A stretch of 64,000 bases of DNA from NCBI RefSeq assembly GCF_001513955.1, contig NZ_KQ948151.1, forward strand, positions 70,332-134,331, in the 5' to 3' direction. This DNA comes from Streptomyces pseudovenezuelae (GTDB taxonomy: Bacteria > Actinomycetota > Actinomycetes > Streptomycetales > Streptomycetaceae). The position numbers were made by a program, and so were the translations under genes. Of the stretch, positions 33,641 through 42,350 are shown in pieces. The notes beneath the pieces are model-generated. The model made no database searches. It had not been told where the DNA came from and was given only the letters and a program-made list of their open reading frames with translations. Position 1 is the first letter of the stretch. The number at the start of each line of letters is the position of its first letter.

Positions 33641-33895
33641 GTGACCTGGATACCGCCGGAGCCGATGCTGGCCACGCTGACCCCGTTGCCGCAGCTCAGG
33701 GCGGGATGGGCTGCGGAGCCCAAGTGGGACGGGTCCCGGGCCGTCGTGTCCGTCGGCCAGGGCCAGGTGGTGCTGTGGTCGCGGCGCGGCACGCAGATGG
33801 CTGTCGCGTTCCCGGAGGTGATCGCCGGGGCCGGGCGTTCTCTGGGGCTGTGGCGTTATCGAGTGGTTCATGTTGGTGCAGCTCAGCGCCATTGA
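33641..33895 (+). pseudogene. ATP-dependent DNA ligase, N-terminal fragment
   Basis: From GTG 33641 the sequence reads VTWIPPEPMLATLTPLPQLR and contains the active-site KxDG motif (AAEPKWDGSRAVVS), as in LigC/LigD-type ligases. After about 68 residues (FPEVIAGAG) homology stops and a short unrelated tail ends at 33895. The remaining 80% or so of the ligase is missing. Confidence 0.75.
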
Positions 33896-34171
33896 TGGGG
33901 AGTCTAGCCACCGCGACAGGTGTGGTGCTGTCGCCTGAAAGGGCTGTTGGGTGGCGATGAAGTTGACGAGGCTGTAGTGGAACCTGGGCGATGTCCCGGG
34001 CGGTAGTCGAGTGGGCAAGACGCTGTTCGGTAGGCCGACGGATTTGCCTGGCCAGGCGCTATTCGCTGTCTGGGATGCCGCCGCACGTGTGGGCCATGAC
34101 GTTGTCGCCCTCGCCGTTGAGGCTGGCGTCCCGCGCAGCAGGACCAGGACGGCGTTCGGTGGTCCCTCGTC
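33896..34171. other. Intergenic remnant sequence
   Basis: There is no convincing complete gene. A short open stretch on the plus strand (GKTLFGRPTDLPGQALFAVW) has coding character but neither a start nor a family I recognise. Confidence 0.3.
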
Positions 34172-34786
34172 TCAGCGCTGGTCAGCCTTCCGTGCCGACT
34201 TGTTTGAACCGGCATCGTGGTTCGTCGGCTGGGAGGTAGGGGCGGCGAGTGCAGTGCGGCAGGCGAGCCAGGCGTCAGCACTCAGCAGCTTCTGGACTCT
34301 GGTGAACAGGGCGAGCAGTTGAGGGCCCCACATGTCGTGAACGGCGGAATCGGCGATGGCGAGATCAAGTTCGTTGGCCGCCGTCAGTTCGGTGAAGTCG
34401 TGGCGCGATTGAAGCTCTGGCACGTGGGAGAGGCCGGTGAACCGGTCGTGGAAGGCAGCGTTGGCCTGGTGGAGAGCCGGGTACGTTGCCTTCCGGTCGC
34501 ATGAGGCGTAGAGGTACACGATGGCCTCGGCCTCGGCACCAATCACCGCGGCGAGGTCCCCGCGACGGTCCAGTGACAGCAGTGGTGTGGGGAAGCCGTC
34601 TGTGCCGTAGAACGCGTGGCACAGACCTGCGAGTTGGAGGGCCGGACGGGCCTGCCATGTCGCCAGCCGTGCCTGTACACGCTGGAGGTGGGTAAGGAGA
34701 GTGCCGCCGGGGTGGGTGATGCTTTCGGCGCCGAATTCACGCAGCAGGGTGACAGCCTGGTCAGTCGCGGGGGACAGAGCGGTCAC
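34172..34786 (-). CDS. DUF6817 protein
   Basis: This 204-residue soluble protein has the conserved run ITHPGGTLLTHLQRVQARLA, then LAGLCHAFYGTDGFPTPLLS and IVYLYASCDRKATYPAL. His and Asp residues in the H-x-GGTLL-x-H and CH-x-FYG-x-D motifs resemble an HD-phosphohydrolase-type metal site. Both the GTG at 34786 and one at 34822 are possible starts. It is divergent from a LysR regulator at 34966, its probable controller. Confidence 0.8.
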   Translation of the reverse strand: MTALSPATDQAVTLLREFGAESITHPGGTLLTHLQRVQARLATWQARPALQLAGLCHAFYGTDGFPTPLLSLDRRGDLAAVIGAEAEAIVYLYASCDRKATYPALHQANAAFHDRFTGLSHVPELQSRHDFTELTAANELDLAIADSAVHDMWGPQLLALFTRVQKLLSADAWLACRTALAAPTSQPTNHDAGSNKSARKADQR

Positions 34787-34920
34787 GGTGTCCGTTTCCC
34801 TTCGGTATCGGGTGGTCGGCACCCGTACGGCGCCTTCGCCGGTCCGGATCCGTACGAAGGCACCGGACGGGTTGCCGCCTGGGCCCTGCGACGATCTTCT
34901 GCCGTCTCATCACCCCAGTC

Positions 34921-34962
34921 AATCCTGGGGATTACTCCACTAACCCTAGGTATAGCTTGGGT
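34921..34962. promoter_or_regulatory. LysR-type operator candidates
   Basis: In the divergent intergenic region, AATCC-TGG-GGATT (34921-34933) and the interrupted dyad ACCC...GGGT (34943-34962) lie just before the lysR start. Auto-regulating LysR proteins bind such dyads. Confidence 0.4.
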
Positions 34963-34965
34963 CTC

Positions 34966-35871
34966 ATGACTCTGGATGACCTGCGTGTGTTCGTAGCTGT
35001 GTGTCGGGCAGGAAGCCTCAGTGCCGTGTCCCGTGAGCTGTCCTGCACCCAGTCCGCGGTGAGTCAGCACGTCAAGCGCCTGGAACGCGAAACGGGCATG
35101 AGCCTGCTGGAACGCCAGCCGCGCGGGGTTGTTCCCACAACGGCGGGGCGCATCCTGTGCGATGCCGCCGCCGATGGGATCGCCGGGCTGGATCTTGCGC
35201 TGCGCCGCCTGGGAGACCTCATGAACGGTGAAAGCGGTTCCGTGCGGATCACGACGGGCGGAACGACCGTCCGGCACTTCATGGCCGAAGCGATCGTCTC
35301 CTTCCGCCGGCGCTACCCGAAGGTGAGTTTGGAGTTTCAGACCGAGACCTCCAGCCGGGGATGCTTCGATGCCCTCCTGGCCAGTCACCTCGACCTTGCC
35401 TGGATCACCGTCGGCGCCCCAGTCCGCGGCATCGAGCAGCGTCCCGTCGCCGATCTGCCCTGGGTACTCGCCGTGCGGTCCGATGATCCGCTGGCGGCCC
35501 GATCGTCCATCGACGCCCCCGAACTGACAGGCATCCGCCTCATCCGACTGCCGTCGAACTCCACCTCAGGCGCCCATCTGGAGACCGTCTTCGCCGAACG
35601 GGGGATCCGGACTGGATCGGACACAAGCGTCGCGGACTGGGATACGGCCCTGCTCCTTGCCGAACTCGGCCTGGGCCACGCCGTCGTCCCCGCAGTACCG
35701 GGTCTGCCGACACCTGGTGACGCCAGCCCCTTGCGTCTGATCCCCATTCCGGCGCTGCCACGGCTGTCGGTCGGCTGGGCCGTGCGCCGCTGGGACGCCC
35801 TCTCCCCGCTCGCTCGCAGCTTTGCCGACGCGGTCGCTACAAGTTGCGCAAAGACGTACATCACGGCGTGA
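34966..35871 (+). CDS. LysR-family transcriptional regulator
   Basis: This 301-residue regulator has an N-terminal winged helix (LDDLRVFVAVCRAGSLSAVS; SCTQSAVSQHVKRLERETG) and a periplasmic-binding-fold effector domain from about residue 90 (SVRITTGGTTVRHFMAEAIV). The ATG at 34966 gives the standard TLDDLRVF start; an upstream codon adds three residues. It is divergent from the DUF6817 gene. The effector is unknown. Confidence 0.93.
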   Translation: MTLDDLRVFVAVCRAGSLSAVSRELSCTQSAVSQHVKRLERETGMSLLERQPRGVVPTTAGRILCDAAADGIAGLDLALRRLGDLMNGESGSVRITTGGTTVRHFMAEAIVSFRRRYPKVSLEFQTETSSRGCFDALLASHLDLAWITVGAPVRGIEQRPVADLPWVLAVRSDDPLAARSSIDAPELTGIRLIRLPSNSTSGAHLETVFAERGIRTGSDTSVADWDTALLLAELGLGHAVVPAVPGLPTPGDASPLRLIPIPALPRLSVGWAVRRWDALSPLARSFADAVATSCAKTYITA

Positions 35872-36023
35872 GCGCGAAGACCGAGCTTGGACTCTCTCAA
35901 AGCTCACCCACAGCCGTCACCCCTCGGGCCTTCGTCAGCAGGAGCAGGGCCGCAGGGGCAGCACGGGGGCCTTTCGCCGCCGGCTTCTGGATCGCATAGG
36001 GTTCGCATTCGCGGAGGGGATTT

Positions 36024-36581
36024 GTGGCCCGAATGCGAGTTCTGCTGCTGGACGCGGCTCCTGGGAAGCTGCTCGATCGTGAGCTGGAGTGCCTGCTTGG
36101 ACACGGGCTGACCATCACGCTGAACCTCCGGCGCGTAGCCGACGCTGCGAGCGCGCTGGCTGCGTGGACCGGCCGTGTGGACTTCGCCGACTTCGATGCG
36201 GTCGAGGAGTCGGCACTGTTGGCCGAGATCATCCGCGCCGGGATCGGTTATCACGCGGTGAAGTCCCGGGCCGGCGTCCCATGTCGCGCTGCGTTCCTGG
36301 CAGCGGCGACCCATCCAGCACTGACCAACCAACTCCGGGTGATCGGGCGGGCCGGGGCGGGCACCCGACCACGTCGACCTTGCCGCCGCCGCCCGCCACG
36401 GCGTCACCGTCACCCACACCCCAGGCTCCAACGCGACCGCGGTTGCGGAGTTCGCCTTGGCCCAGTTGCTTGCTCTGACCCGGAACCTGTCAAAGCACAA
36501 CGAGGCGGCGCGTCACGGGAGCTGGAGCGGACCGGCTGCCCCTGCGGTCGAGCTGTCGGAGTTGACCTGGGGCGTTCGATG
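36024..36581 (+). pseudogene. D-2-hydroxyacid dehydrogenase, frameshifted N-terminal fragment
   Basis: The gene begins with GGAGGGG and GTG 36024 (RMRVLLLDAAPGKLLDRELE). A one-base insertion near 36372 moves the rest to a second frame: DHVDLAAAARHGVTVTHTPG, then TAVAEFALAQLLALTRNL. The sequence ends at TWGVR before the NAD-binding GxGxxG domain, about half the normal 320 residues. Confidence 0.8.
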
Positions 36582-36603
36582 ACGCGTCGCCAGGGCCTGC
36601 CTG

Positions 36604-37331
36604 TACGTGGCCTTCAACAAACCGATCGCGCAGGAGGCCCGGGGCCGGTTCGGACCGAACGTGGAATGCCGTACGTCGCATTCGCTGGCCCGCCGTGCGG
36701 TAGGCCGCCACTTCCAGGATCGTCTCGATGCCTCTCGCCACATGCCGCTCAAGCGCACGGCGCAGTTGCTGGGGCTGGACCGGGACCTGGCGGTGGGCAA
36801 GCGGCGGTTGCGAGCGACGGCGCTGGCGCGCCCCGTCATGGAGATGGTCCGGCGTTTTTGCTACAGCACGGACGAACAGGTCGCGGCCCTCCATCTGGGA
36901 CCGGTCAATGGGCTGGACGACCAGGGGGCTCAGTATCTGGCGGAGGTGCTGCTGAAGCGGGCGCGATGGGCGTGGGAGGACATCTGCTCGCCGGCCGGGC
37001 GGCTGCCGTTTCAGCACGACCACTACCTGAAGATGTAGGCGCTGACGCGGCCGAAGCTGCGGGCGGACTTCGTGCTGCTGGACGAGGCGCAGGACACCAA
37101 CCCGGTTCTGGAGGAGATCTTTCTGGCGCAGGACGCGCAGCGGGTGTGTGTCGGGGATCCGGCGCAGCAGATCTACGAGTGGCGGCATGCCAAGGACATC
37201 ATGAGCGGGTTGCCGGGCCAGCGGCTGGAGTTACGCAGTCATTCCGGTTCGGCCCGGCCATCGCGGAGGTGGCGAACCGGTGGTTGCGGCTATGGCCCGG
37301 CCTGGTCGGAAACCGCGGCCAACGCGTATGA
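36604..37331 (+). pseudogene. UvrD/Rep-like helicase fragment
   Basis: The piece starts abruptly with YVAFNKPIAQEARGRFGPNV (helicase motif Ia area), without a Walker A. An in-frame TAG at 37036 interrupts it. The next part holds motif II (VLLDEAQDTNPVLEEIF) and motif III (CVGDPAQQIYEWR), and then the frame shifts to give SFRFGPAIAEVANRWL before stopping. Such domains occur in many defence and repair proteins, so the parent is unclear. Confidence 0.8.
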
Positions 37332-37389
37332 ACGTCACCGGGCGGGGTAGCCGGGCTGCTGCCGTGCAAAGCCCGTTCGAGGAGAAATT

Positions 37390-37797
37390 GTGAGCGAACC
37401 AGCAGGTCTGGGTGTCGAGGTGGCCGTGATCGGCTCCGACGCCGCGATCATCACCGTCTGCGGAGAGCTCGACGCTGACACCGGCCTCGCCCTTCAGCAC
37501 CAGTTGGCCGGCCAGGTGGTGCACGGACGACGTCACCTGGTGCTGGACCTGGCTGAGGTGCCGTTCATGGACTCCTCCGGGCTGCGTGTCATCGTACGGA
37601 CCGTCAACGACATGCGGAACGTCGACGGATCCGTGTCCCTCGCCGCGCCCACCCAGGTGGTGCGACGTGTGCTTGACCTGACCGGCGTCGGCATGAGCTG
37701 CCGGATATTCGACACCGCGGACGCGGCCTGTGAAGCCCTCCTTGGCCGGAAGGGCGAAGTGTCGGATCGCACGGTGTGCGACACGGCGGATCGATAG
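37390..37797 (+). CDS. STAS-domain anti-sigma-factor antagonist
   Basis: This 135-residue SpoIIAA/RsbV-like protein has the STAS fold with the phosphorylatable Ser in EVPFMDSSGLRVIVRTVNDM (near residue 62), preceded by VCGELDADTGLALQHQL. It would bind an anti-sigma kinase when unphosphorylated. No partner kinase lies next to it. The GTG at 37390 follows GAGGAG. The last 30 residues are unconserved. Confidence 0.88.
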   Translation: MSEPAGLGVEVAVIGSDAAIITVCGELDADTGLALQHQLAGQVVHGRRHLVLDLAEVPFMDSSGLRVIVRTVNDMRNVDGSVSLAAPTQVVRRVLDLTGVGMSCRIFDTADAACEALLGRKGEVSDRTVCDTADR

Positions 37798-37954
37798 CGA
37801 ATCCACCGCGACCAAGCCTGCGAGCAACTCCATCGCGGCGGATACACAAGGGTGTCCAAGCGTGGCCTCGAGGCGACGCAGGCCGGCGGCGCCCCGAGGG
37901 CATGTCTCTCTCTGGGCGTGCGCGGCATGTAGTTGGTTGGTTCGCCGTGGGCCT

Positions 37955-38047
37955 GACCGCCTCCCGGCCCGGCCGGTGGGTGAGTTGCAATTGGACTTCA
38001 CCCCCGGGAAATCCGCGTCTACCAAGAGCAGGCGTGATCACAGCCGC
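37955..38047. repeat. Recombination scar with ISL3 passenger fragment
   Basis: Bases 37997-38047 match the end of the first ISL3 passenger gene (near 31157-31202) at almost every position, including the stop and GTGATCACAG. Bases about 37955-37985 resemble 28656-28690, the 3' end of the small secreted-peptide gene. The neighbouring IS terminal repeat is absent. Confidence 0.6.
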
Positions 38048-38127
38048 CGGCGACCTGCCGCGCACGTCGCCGACGGGAGCAGGGCTCGACGATCAGCGCG
38101 AAGGCTCAGCAGGCCGCCGGATGCTGA

Positions 38128-38174
38128 GAGTTGTACGAAACAACCTTGACGGTTGCTTCGTACAACTCCAAGAT
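38128..38174 (+). promoter_or_regulatory. MarR operator over a probable leaderless promoter
   Basis: An inverted repeat with 18-bp arms, 17 matching (GAGTTGTACGAAACAACC at 38128 and GGTTGCTTCGTACAACTC ending 38168), encloses TTGACG (-35, 38146-38151). After 17 bases follows CAAGAT (-10, 38169-38174). Transcription from about 38181 would begin at the A of the ATG. Confidence 0.65.
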
Positions 38175-38180
38175 GGGGTC

Positions 38181-38606
38181 ATGGCAGCACGGGACGAACC
38201 TCTTGACGTGATCCATGAGGCGATCATCCTGTTCTCCCGCAATGCCAGGGTGCGGGCGAACAACACGTACGACGAACTCTCCTTCGTCGCGTACACGGTG
38301 CTGTCGTACGTGGACACCTTCCCCCAGCCGAGCGCCTCCGATCTGTCGGAGCGGTACGGCCTGGAGAAGTCCACCGTCAGCCGTCAGCTGTCCCGGCTGG
38401 AGGAGGACGGTCTGCTGCGCCGAGTGGCGCATCCGTCGCGCCCCAGAGCCAAGCTGCTGGGACTGACCGACACCGGTCGGGTCTGCCTGGCCCGCGTCAG
38501 GCGGCACCAGCGCGAAGGGCTGGAGGAACGGCTCCGCCGGTGGCCGGACGATGACGTCGAGACATTCAGCCGCCTGCTCCGGCGGTTCGTCACGGAAGTC
38601 GGCTGA
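38181..38606 (+). CDS. MarR-family transcriptional regulator
   Basis: This 141-residue winged-helix repressor has ASDLSERYGLEKSTVSRQLS as helix-turn-helix (about residues 50-70) and the wing VAHPSRPRAKLLGLTDTGR. Length and layout are standard. No ribosome site precedes the ATG at 38181, which fits a leaderless transcript from the promoter just upstream. The operator overlaps this promoter, so self-repression is likely. The MaoC-like gene downstream may be its target, but 190 bases separate them. Confidence 0.9.
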   Translation: MAARDEPLDVIHEAIILFSRNARVRANNTYDELSFVAYTVLSYVDTFPQPSASDLSERYGLEKSTVSRQLSRLEEDGLLRRVAHPSRPRAKLLGLTDTGRVCLARVRRHQREGLEERLRRWPDDDVETFSRLLRRFVTEVG

Positions 38607-38799
38607 CATCCCGGTCGCGCCCCTCCGACGGACAGCAATCAGCGACTGCGACGAAAAGTCGAATGGAGACCCACATGCGACCAGGCCTGCAAGCCCGCCG
38701 CTTCACCCCGCGTCAAGACGCGGCCAGGTCCGGTGCCGAGCCGGACGTACCGCGAGACCGTCAGGACGACGCAAGGCTTGCGCCGGCATCGAGTGGGTG

Positions 38800-39270
38800 G
38801 TGAGTACCGTGCTGTACGCCGAGGAGCTTCGGCCCGGGGCCGTGTTCGACCTGGGGAGCGCCAAGGTGTCCCGGGAGGAGATCCTCGACTTCGGGCGTCG
38901 GTTCGACCCGCTGCCCCTGCACACGGACGAGGACGCGGCGGCCGAAAGCCGCTTCGGGGGCCTCATCGCCAGCGGCTTCCACACTCTGGCGGTCCTGCAG
39001 CGCCTCGCGGTGGACATGCTGTTCTCGCACGCCGCCGTCATCGCCGGCCGGGAGATGGGCTCCATTCGCATGAGGGCGCCGGTCCGTCCCGAGGACGTGC
39101 TGCACGGCTCGATGGAGATCGTGGACGTCCACGCCCGCAACGACGGCACCGCCGTCGTCCACAGCCGGGGCACCCTCACGAACGACTCCGGCGCGGTCGT
39201 CCTGGAAATCGAAGGGAAGACGCTCTGGGAACACCGACGACCGGGCGGCACGGAAAACGGCGCGGCTTGA
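38800..39270 (+). CDS. MaoC-like (R)-hydratase / dehydratase
   Basis: This 156-residue hotdog-fold protein of the MaoC family hydrates enoyl-CoA or similar thioesters. It shows FDPLPLHTDEDAAAESRFGG with the catalytic Asp/His pair (D...H near residues 38-43), then IASGFHTLAVLQRLAVDMLF and the RMRAPVRPEDVLHGSMEIVD strand. The GTG at 38800 is chosen by homology; the ribosome site is weak. Substrate unknown. Confidence 0.85.
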   Translation: MSTVLYAEELRPGAVFDLGSAKVSREEILDFGRRFDPLPLHTDEDAAAESRFGGLIASGFHTLAVLQRLAVDMLFSHAAVIAGREMGSIRMRAPVRPEDVLHGSMEIVDVHARNDGTAVVHSRGTLTNDSGAVVLEIEGKTLWEHRRPGGTENGAA

Positions 39271-39454
39271 CAGCGGATCGGACGGCGGCTGAACGGCGCC
39301 GTCTATGACCGACGGACGCAACGGAACCAAGCTACGGGCGCGGGACGCCTCGGACAGCGAGCGGGGACGCCACGAGACGGTGAAGACTCGAAGAACCGCT
39401 GAACGGAGACGAACTTGGAGAGTCTCTTCCAGGGCGGGCTGAGAGGTAGCGACC

Positions 39455-39763
39455 GTGACGTGGGCGAACTCTCGCCGCCCGAGCCGGAGCCCGGCTCGTT
39501 GTCGAGCGCTCTCACACGCCATGCTGGAGACCTGGCGCCGACGTCGCGACCGCACCCTCACGCCGGCAGCGTACGAGGAGTCCGGCGGCGTGCGCGGGAC
39601 GGTCGCCGCGAGTGCCGAGCAGGTCTACGGCGAGCTCACGCCGGAGCAGGCCGGCACCGCCCGCCGCATCCTGCTGCGGCTGACCAGAGTGGGATCGCTG
39701 GTCAGCCGAGGAGAGGCGCGGACGACTTCGGCACGTCCGGTGATGGGTCCCGCAGACCGCTGA
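39455..39763 (+). pseudogene. STAND NTPase (nSTAND1-type) fragment
   Basis: About 60 residues (HAMLETWRRRRDRTLTPAAY, then GTVAASAEQVYGELTPEQAG and ARRILLRLTRVGS) match the winged-helix region that follows the ATPase core in large streptomycete STAND/WD40 proteins, some of which act in signalling or phage defence. Neither the P-loop nor the repeat domain is present. An IS630 element starts 20 bases downstream. Confidence 0.6.
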
Positions 39764-39782
39764 GCGCCAGGACCGTCATCAC

Positions 39783-40793
39783 TAGTGCTGTGACCGCATA
39801 GGTTCGCCGGGTTGGTGGTCGTGGCGGTTGGATGTGCGGTGACGTCCGATCCGACTGCTGGAGGCGCGGTGGCCGAACCTGTCCGTGTGCGCAGACTGAC
39901 CGACCAGGAGGGGCAGAAGCTGCAGCAGATCGTGCGCCGGCGCTGCACCAGCTCGGTGTGCTACCGGCGCGCGACGATGCTGCTGGCCTCGGCCGGCGGG
40001 AACCGCGTGCCGGTGATCGCCCAACTGGTGCAGGCCGACGAGGACACCGTGCGTGATGCGATCCACCGGTTCAACGAGATCGGCCTGGCCTGCCTGGACC
40101 CTCGGTGGGCGGGACGCCGTCCCTGCCTGCTCAGCACTGACGACGAGGACTTCGTCATCCAGACGGCCACCACCCGCCCCACCAAGCTGGGCCAGCCTTT
40201 CACCCGCTGGTCCCGGCGCAAACTCGTCGCCTACCTGCGCAAAGTCCACGGCCGGATGATCCGCTGCCGGCCACCTACCACCGCACCCATGGGGTGCGCT
40301 ACTTTCACGGCTGCTACTCGGTCGGCGACGACCGTCTGTGGGGTGTCAACCGCCGCAAGAAAGGGGCCGCGAACACGCTGGCCGCGCTGAAATCGATCCG
40401 CGCCGCCCGGCCCGACGGCGCCCCGATCTACGTGATCCTGGACAAACTGTCCGCCCACAAAGGCGCCGCCATCCGCCGCTGGGCCAGGAAACACAAGGTC
40501 GAGCCGTGTTTCACCCCGACCTACGCCTCGTGGGCGAACCCGATCGAAGCGCACTTCGGACCACTGCGGCAGTTCACCATCACCAACTCCAACCACCCCA
40601 ACCACACCGTCCAGGCCCGGGCCCTGCACGCGTACCTACGCTGGCGCAACGCCAACGCCCGTCACCGCGACGTCCTGGCCGCCGAACGCAAGGAACGCGC
40701 CCGCATCCGCAGCGAGAAGGGCATCCGCTGGGGCGGACGCCCCTTCGCCGCCGCGACCTGAAGAGTTCGGCGACCTATGCGCTCGCAGCACTA
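39783..40793 (+). mobile_element. IS630-family element, internally deleted
   Basis: Inverted ends CTAGTGCTGTGACCGCATAG (39782) and its relative ending CTAG at 40794 flank the transposase, with the TA target dinucleotide at 39783 and 40792, as expected for IS630. At about 1.0 kb it is shorter than an intact element. A further near-perfect copy of the left end stands inverted at 41321-41352. Confidence 0.8.
39812..40761 (+). pseudogene. IS630-family transposase, internal deletion
   Basis: The first part (VRRLTDQEGQKLQQIVRRRC to LRKVHGRMIR) is the helix-turn-helix domain. At about 40262 the reading jumps frame directly to LPATYHRTHGVRYFHGCYSV and runs to IRWGGRPFAAAT. The missing piece, which I estimate at 80-90 codons, includes the first catalytic Asp region. 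The later DDE Asp (VILDKLSAHKG) and Glu (WANPIEAHFGPLR) remain. Confidence 0.82.
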
Positions 40794-41207
40794 GCCCGTC
40801 GAACTGACCAAAGTCTCGAAGCCCGAGCTGTCGCAGTAAGACACTGCACGCCCCTCAGCCCCGATGTCGCCGCCGACCGCATTGACGGTGTCATCGAGGA
40901 TGCGGTTGCCACCATGTTCAATGCCTTCCCGGTCAAGCCTTTTCGAGGCGTCGATGACCGCATGCCCTGCTGATTCGGCGTTGTCGAACTCGGGCGACTG
41001 GACATTCTGCCCATCACTGGCGTCTGCAACGCTCGCTGTCGTGGCGCGCTTGGCGTCCTGCCAGGACCCCAGCTTGGTGCAGTAGTCCCGCTGCCACTCC
41101 TTGGCCTGCGCTGGATCGCCTGACGAGCAACTGCTCATCAGGACAGCGGCAACGACAACGGCCGCTGCTCGCCTGACTGCTCGTGTACTCGTACCGCGAT
41201 GCTGCAT
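40791..41207 (-). CDS. Small secreted lipoprotein-like protein
   Basis: This 138-residue protein has a basic N-terminus (TRAVRR), a hydrophobic segment and a Cys in AVLMSSCSSGDPAQ, near enough to a lipobox to suggest a lipoprotein. The mature part (EWQRDYCTKLGSWQDAKRAT) contains two further Cys. The stop codon TAG lies inside the IS630 end sequence (CTAG, 40791-40794), so the insertion may have shortened the gene. GGGGAGGG precedes the ATG at 41207. Function unknown. Confidence 0.65.
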   Translation of the reverse strand: MQHRGTSTRAVRRAAAVVVAAVLMSSCSSGDPAQAKEWQRDYCTKLGSWQDAKRATTASVADASDGQNVQSPEFDNAESAGHAVIDASKRLDREGIEHGGNRILDDTVNAVGGDIGAEGRAVSYCDSSGFETLVSSTG

Positions 41208-41320
41208 GGACACGCCCTCCCCGAAGCTGCCGACACGAAGTATGGATCACGAGGGTGTCAGCTTGCGCTGATCTACACGCATCAACAGCGCCAGCTCGGC
41301 GGGGAGTAGGTGCATGCTCA

Positions 41321-41352
41321 ACCCGGCGCACCTATGCGGTCACAGCACTAGC
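41321..41352 (-). repeat. Extra IS630 terminal repeat
   Basis: The reverse complement matches the left IS630 end at 39782-39813 in 31 of 32 positions, better than the inner right end does. Together they frame a 1.57-kb unit holding the transposase remnant and the lipoprotein gene. Confidence 0.75.
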
Positions 41353-41355
41353 CGT

Positions 41356-41823
41356 TCACTGGCCGACGGACTCCGCCCGGAGCAGGTCGGGGCGGGCTTC
41401 AGCAAGGTCGAAGGCCCGCTTGAGGCCCTCCAGGAGGGCGGGCTCGATCCAGTAGACGCGCCTGCGGTCGTCCCGCTCCAGGAGGTTGGACCGGTTGTCG
41501 GGGCCGACCCGGCGCCGTACCGCACGGATGCTGGCGAGCGTGCCGCCGATCCGCTTCGGGTCGATCGGCATCTCGGGGTGTACGGCGAAGTGGTCCTGGA
41601 CTTCTTCGTACAAGGCGGTGCCGCCCACTTCGACCAGGCGGCGCAGCACGGCCCGGGCGCCGGGCACCACGGCGGCGACAGTGTCGAACAGCATCCGCTC
41701 CGTCCAGCCCTGCCCCATGTCCTCACCGCTCAGGCTCTCCGGGCCCGGCCGGGGCACCGCCGCGGGGGCGTCGGGCCAACTGCTCGCCACAGCGGCGGGG
41801 TTGAGTCCGTAGGCGGCCTGCAC
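41356..41823 (-). CDS. Hypothetical protein, possibly truncated at the start
   Basis: This 155-residue soluble protein contains TERMLFDTVAAVVPGARAVL and VLRRLVEVGGTALYEEVQDH, then VYWIEPALLEGLKRAFDLAE. The middle resembles a winged-helix domain. The open frame continues upstream of GTG 41823 (TDTYEQAIAAVQAAYGLN) without another start, so the true N-terminus may have been lost to the IS21 remnant next door. Family not recognised. Confidence 0.5.
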   Translation of the reverse strand: MQAAYGLNPAAVASSWPDAPAAVPRPGPESLSGEDMGQGWTERMLFDTVAAVVPGARAVLRRLVEVGGTALYEEVQDHFAVHPEMPIDPKRIGGTLASIRAVRRRVGPDNRSNLLERDDRRRVYWIEPALLEGLKRAFDLAEARPDLLRAESVGQ

Positions 41824-41963
41824 GGCCGCGATCGCCTGCTCGTAGGTGTCGGTCAGCGTGCGAAAAGGCTCGTTATTACAGACAGCTGGTGGCGGGCCCG
41901 GGTCACCGTCGCAGCGCCTTCGAGCGGGGTGCCTGCGGGGCGTAACTCCTTACGGCTTTCCAG

Positions 41964-42350
41964 ATGCGGACGCCGATCTGGTGCCGCGGCCAGGCATCCC
42001 AGGTCGGTGACGCCCGCCGGGAGGTGATCGACGAGCTCCTGGAGGTCAACGCCCTCTTCCGGCTCCGGGCCGCCCAGGAGGTGCTCGGACCGCGCAAGAA
42101 GTACGGCGACGCCCCTCTGGAAGCGGCCTGCAGAAAGGCGATCACGGTCGGCGACCCGTCCTACCGCACGGTCAAGGGCATCTTGGTCGCCGGCACCGAG
42201 ACCGACCCGGAACCCGAGACCGGCGACGGCGGAGCCTCGGCCTTCCTGCACGGGCCCGAGGGTCTGTTCGCGGCCACCGTCCCCACCCAGATCCCCGGCG
42301 GCGTCCACGACGACCCGGGCCGCGATGACGCCGAGGAGGCCGCCCGGTGA
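41964..42350 (+). pseudogene. IS21-family IstA transposase, C-terminal fragment
   Basis: About 110 residues remain (EVIDELLEVNALFRLRAAQE; GDPSYRTVKGILVAGTETD), typical of the end of streptomycete IstA. The DDE core is gone. The stop overlaps the istB start by four bases, as in intact IS21 elements. Confidence 0.8.

Noticed and set aside
41853..42308. Minus-strand frame opposite the istA remnant
   Set aside because: The plus strand there reads as IstA with recognisable motifs and overlaps istB in the usual way.
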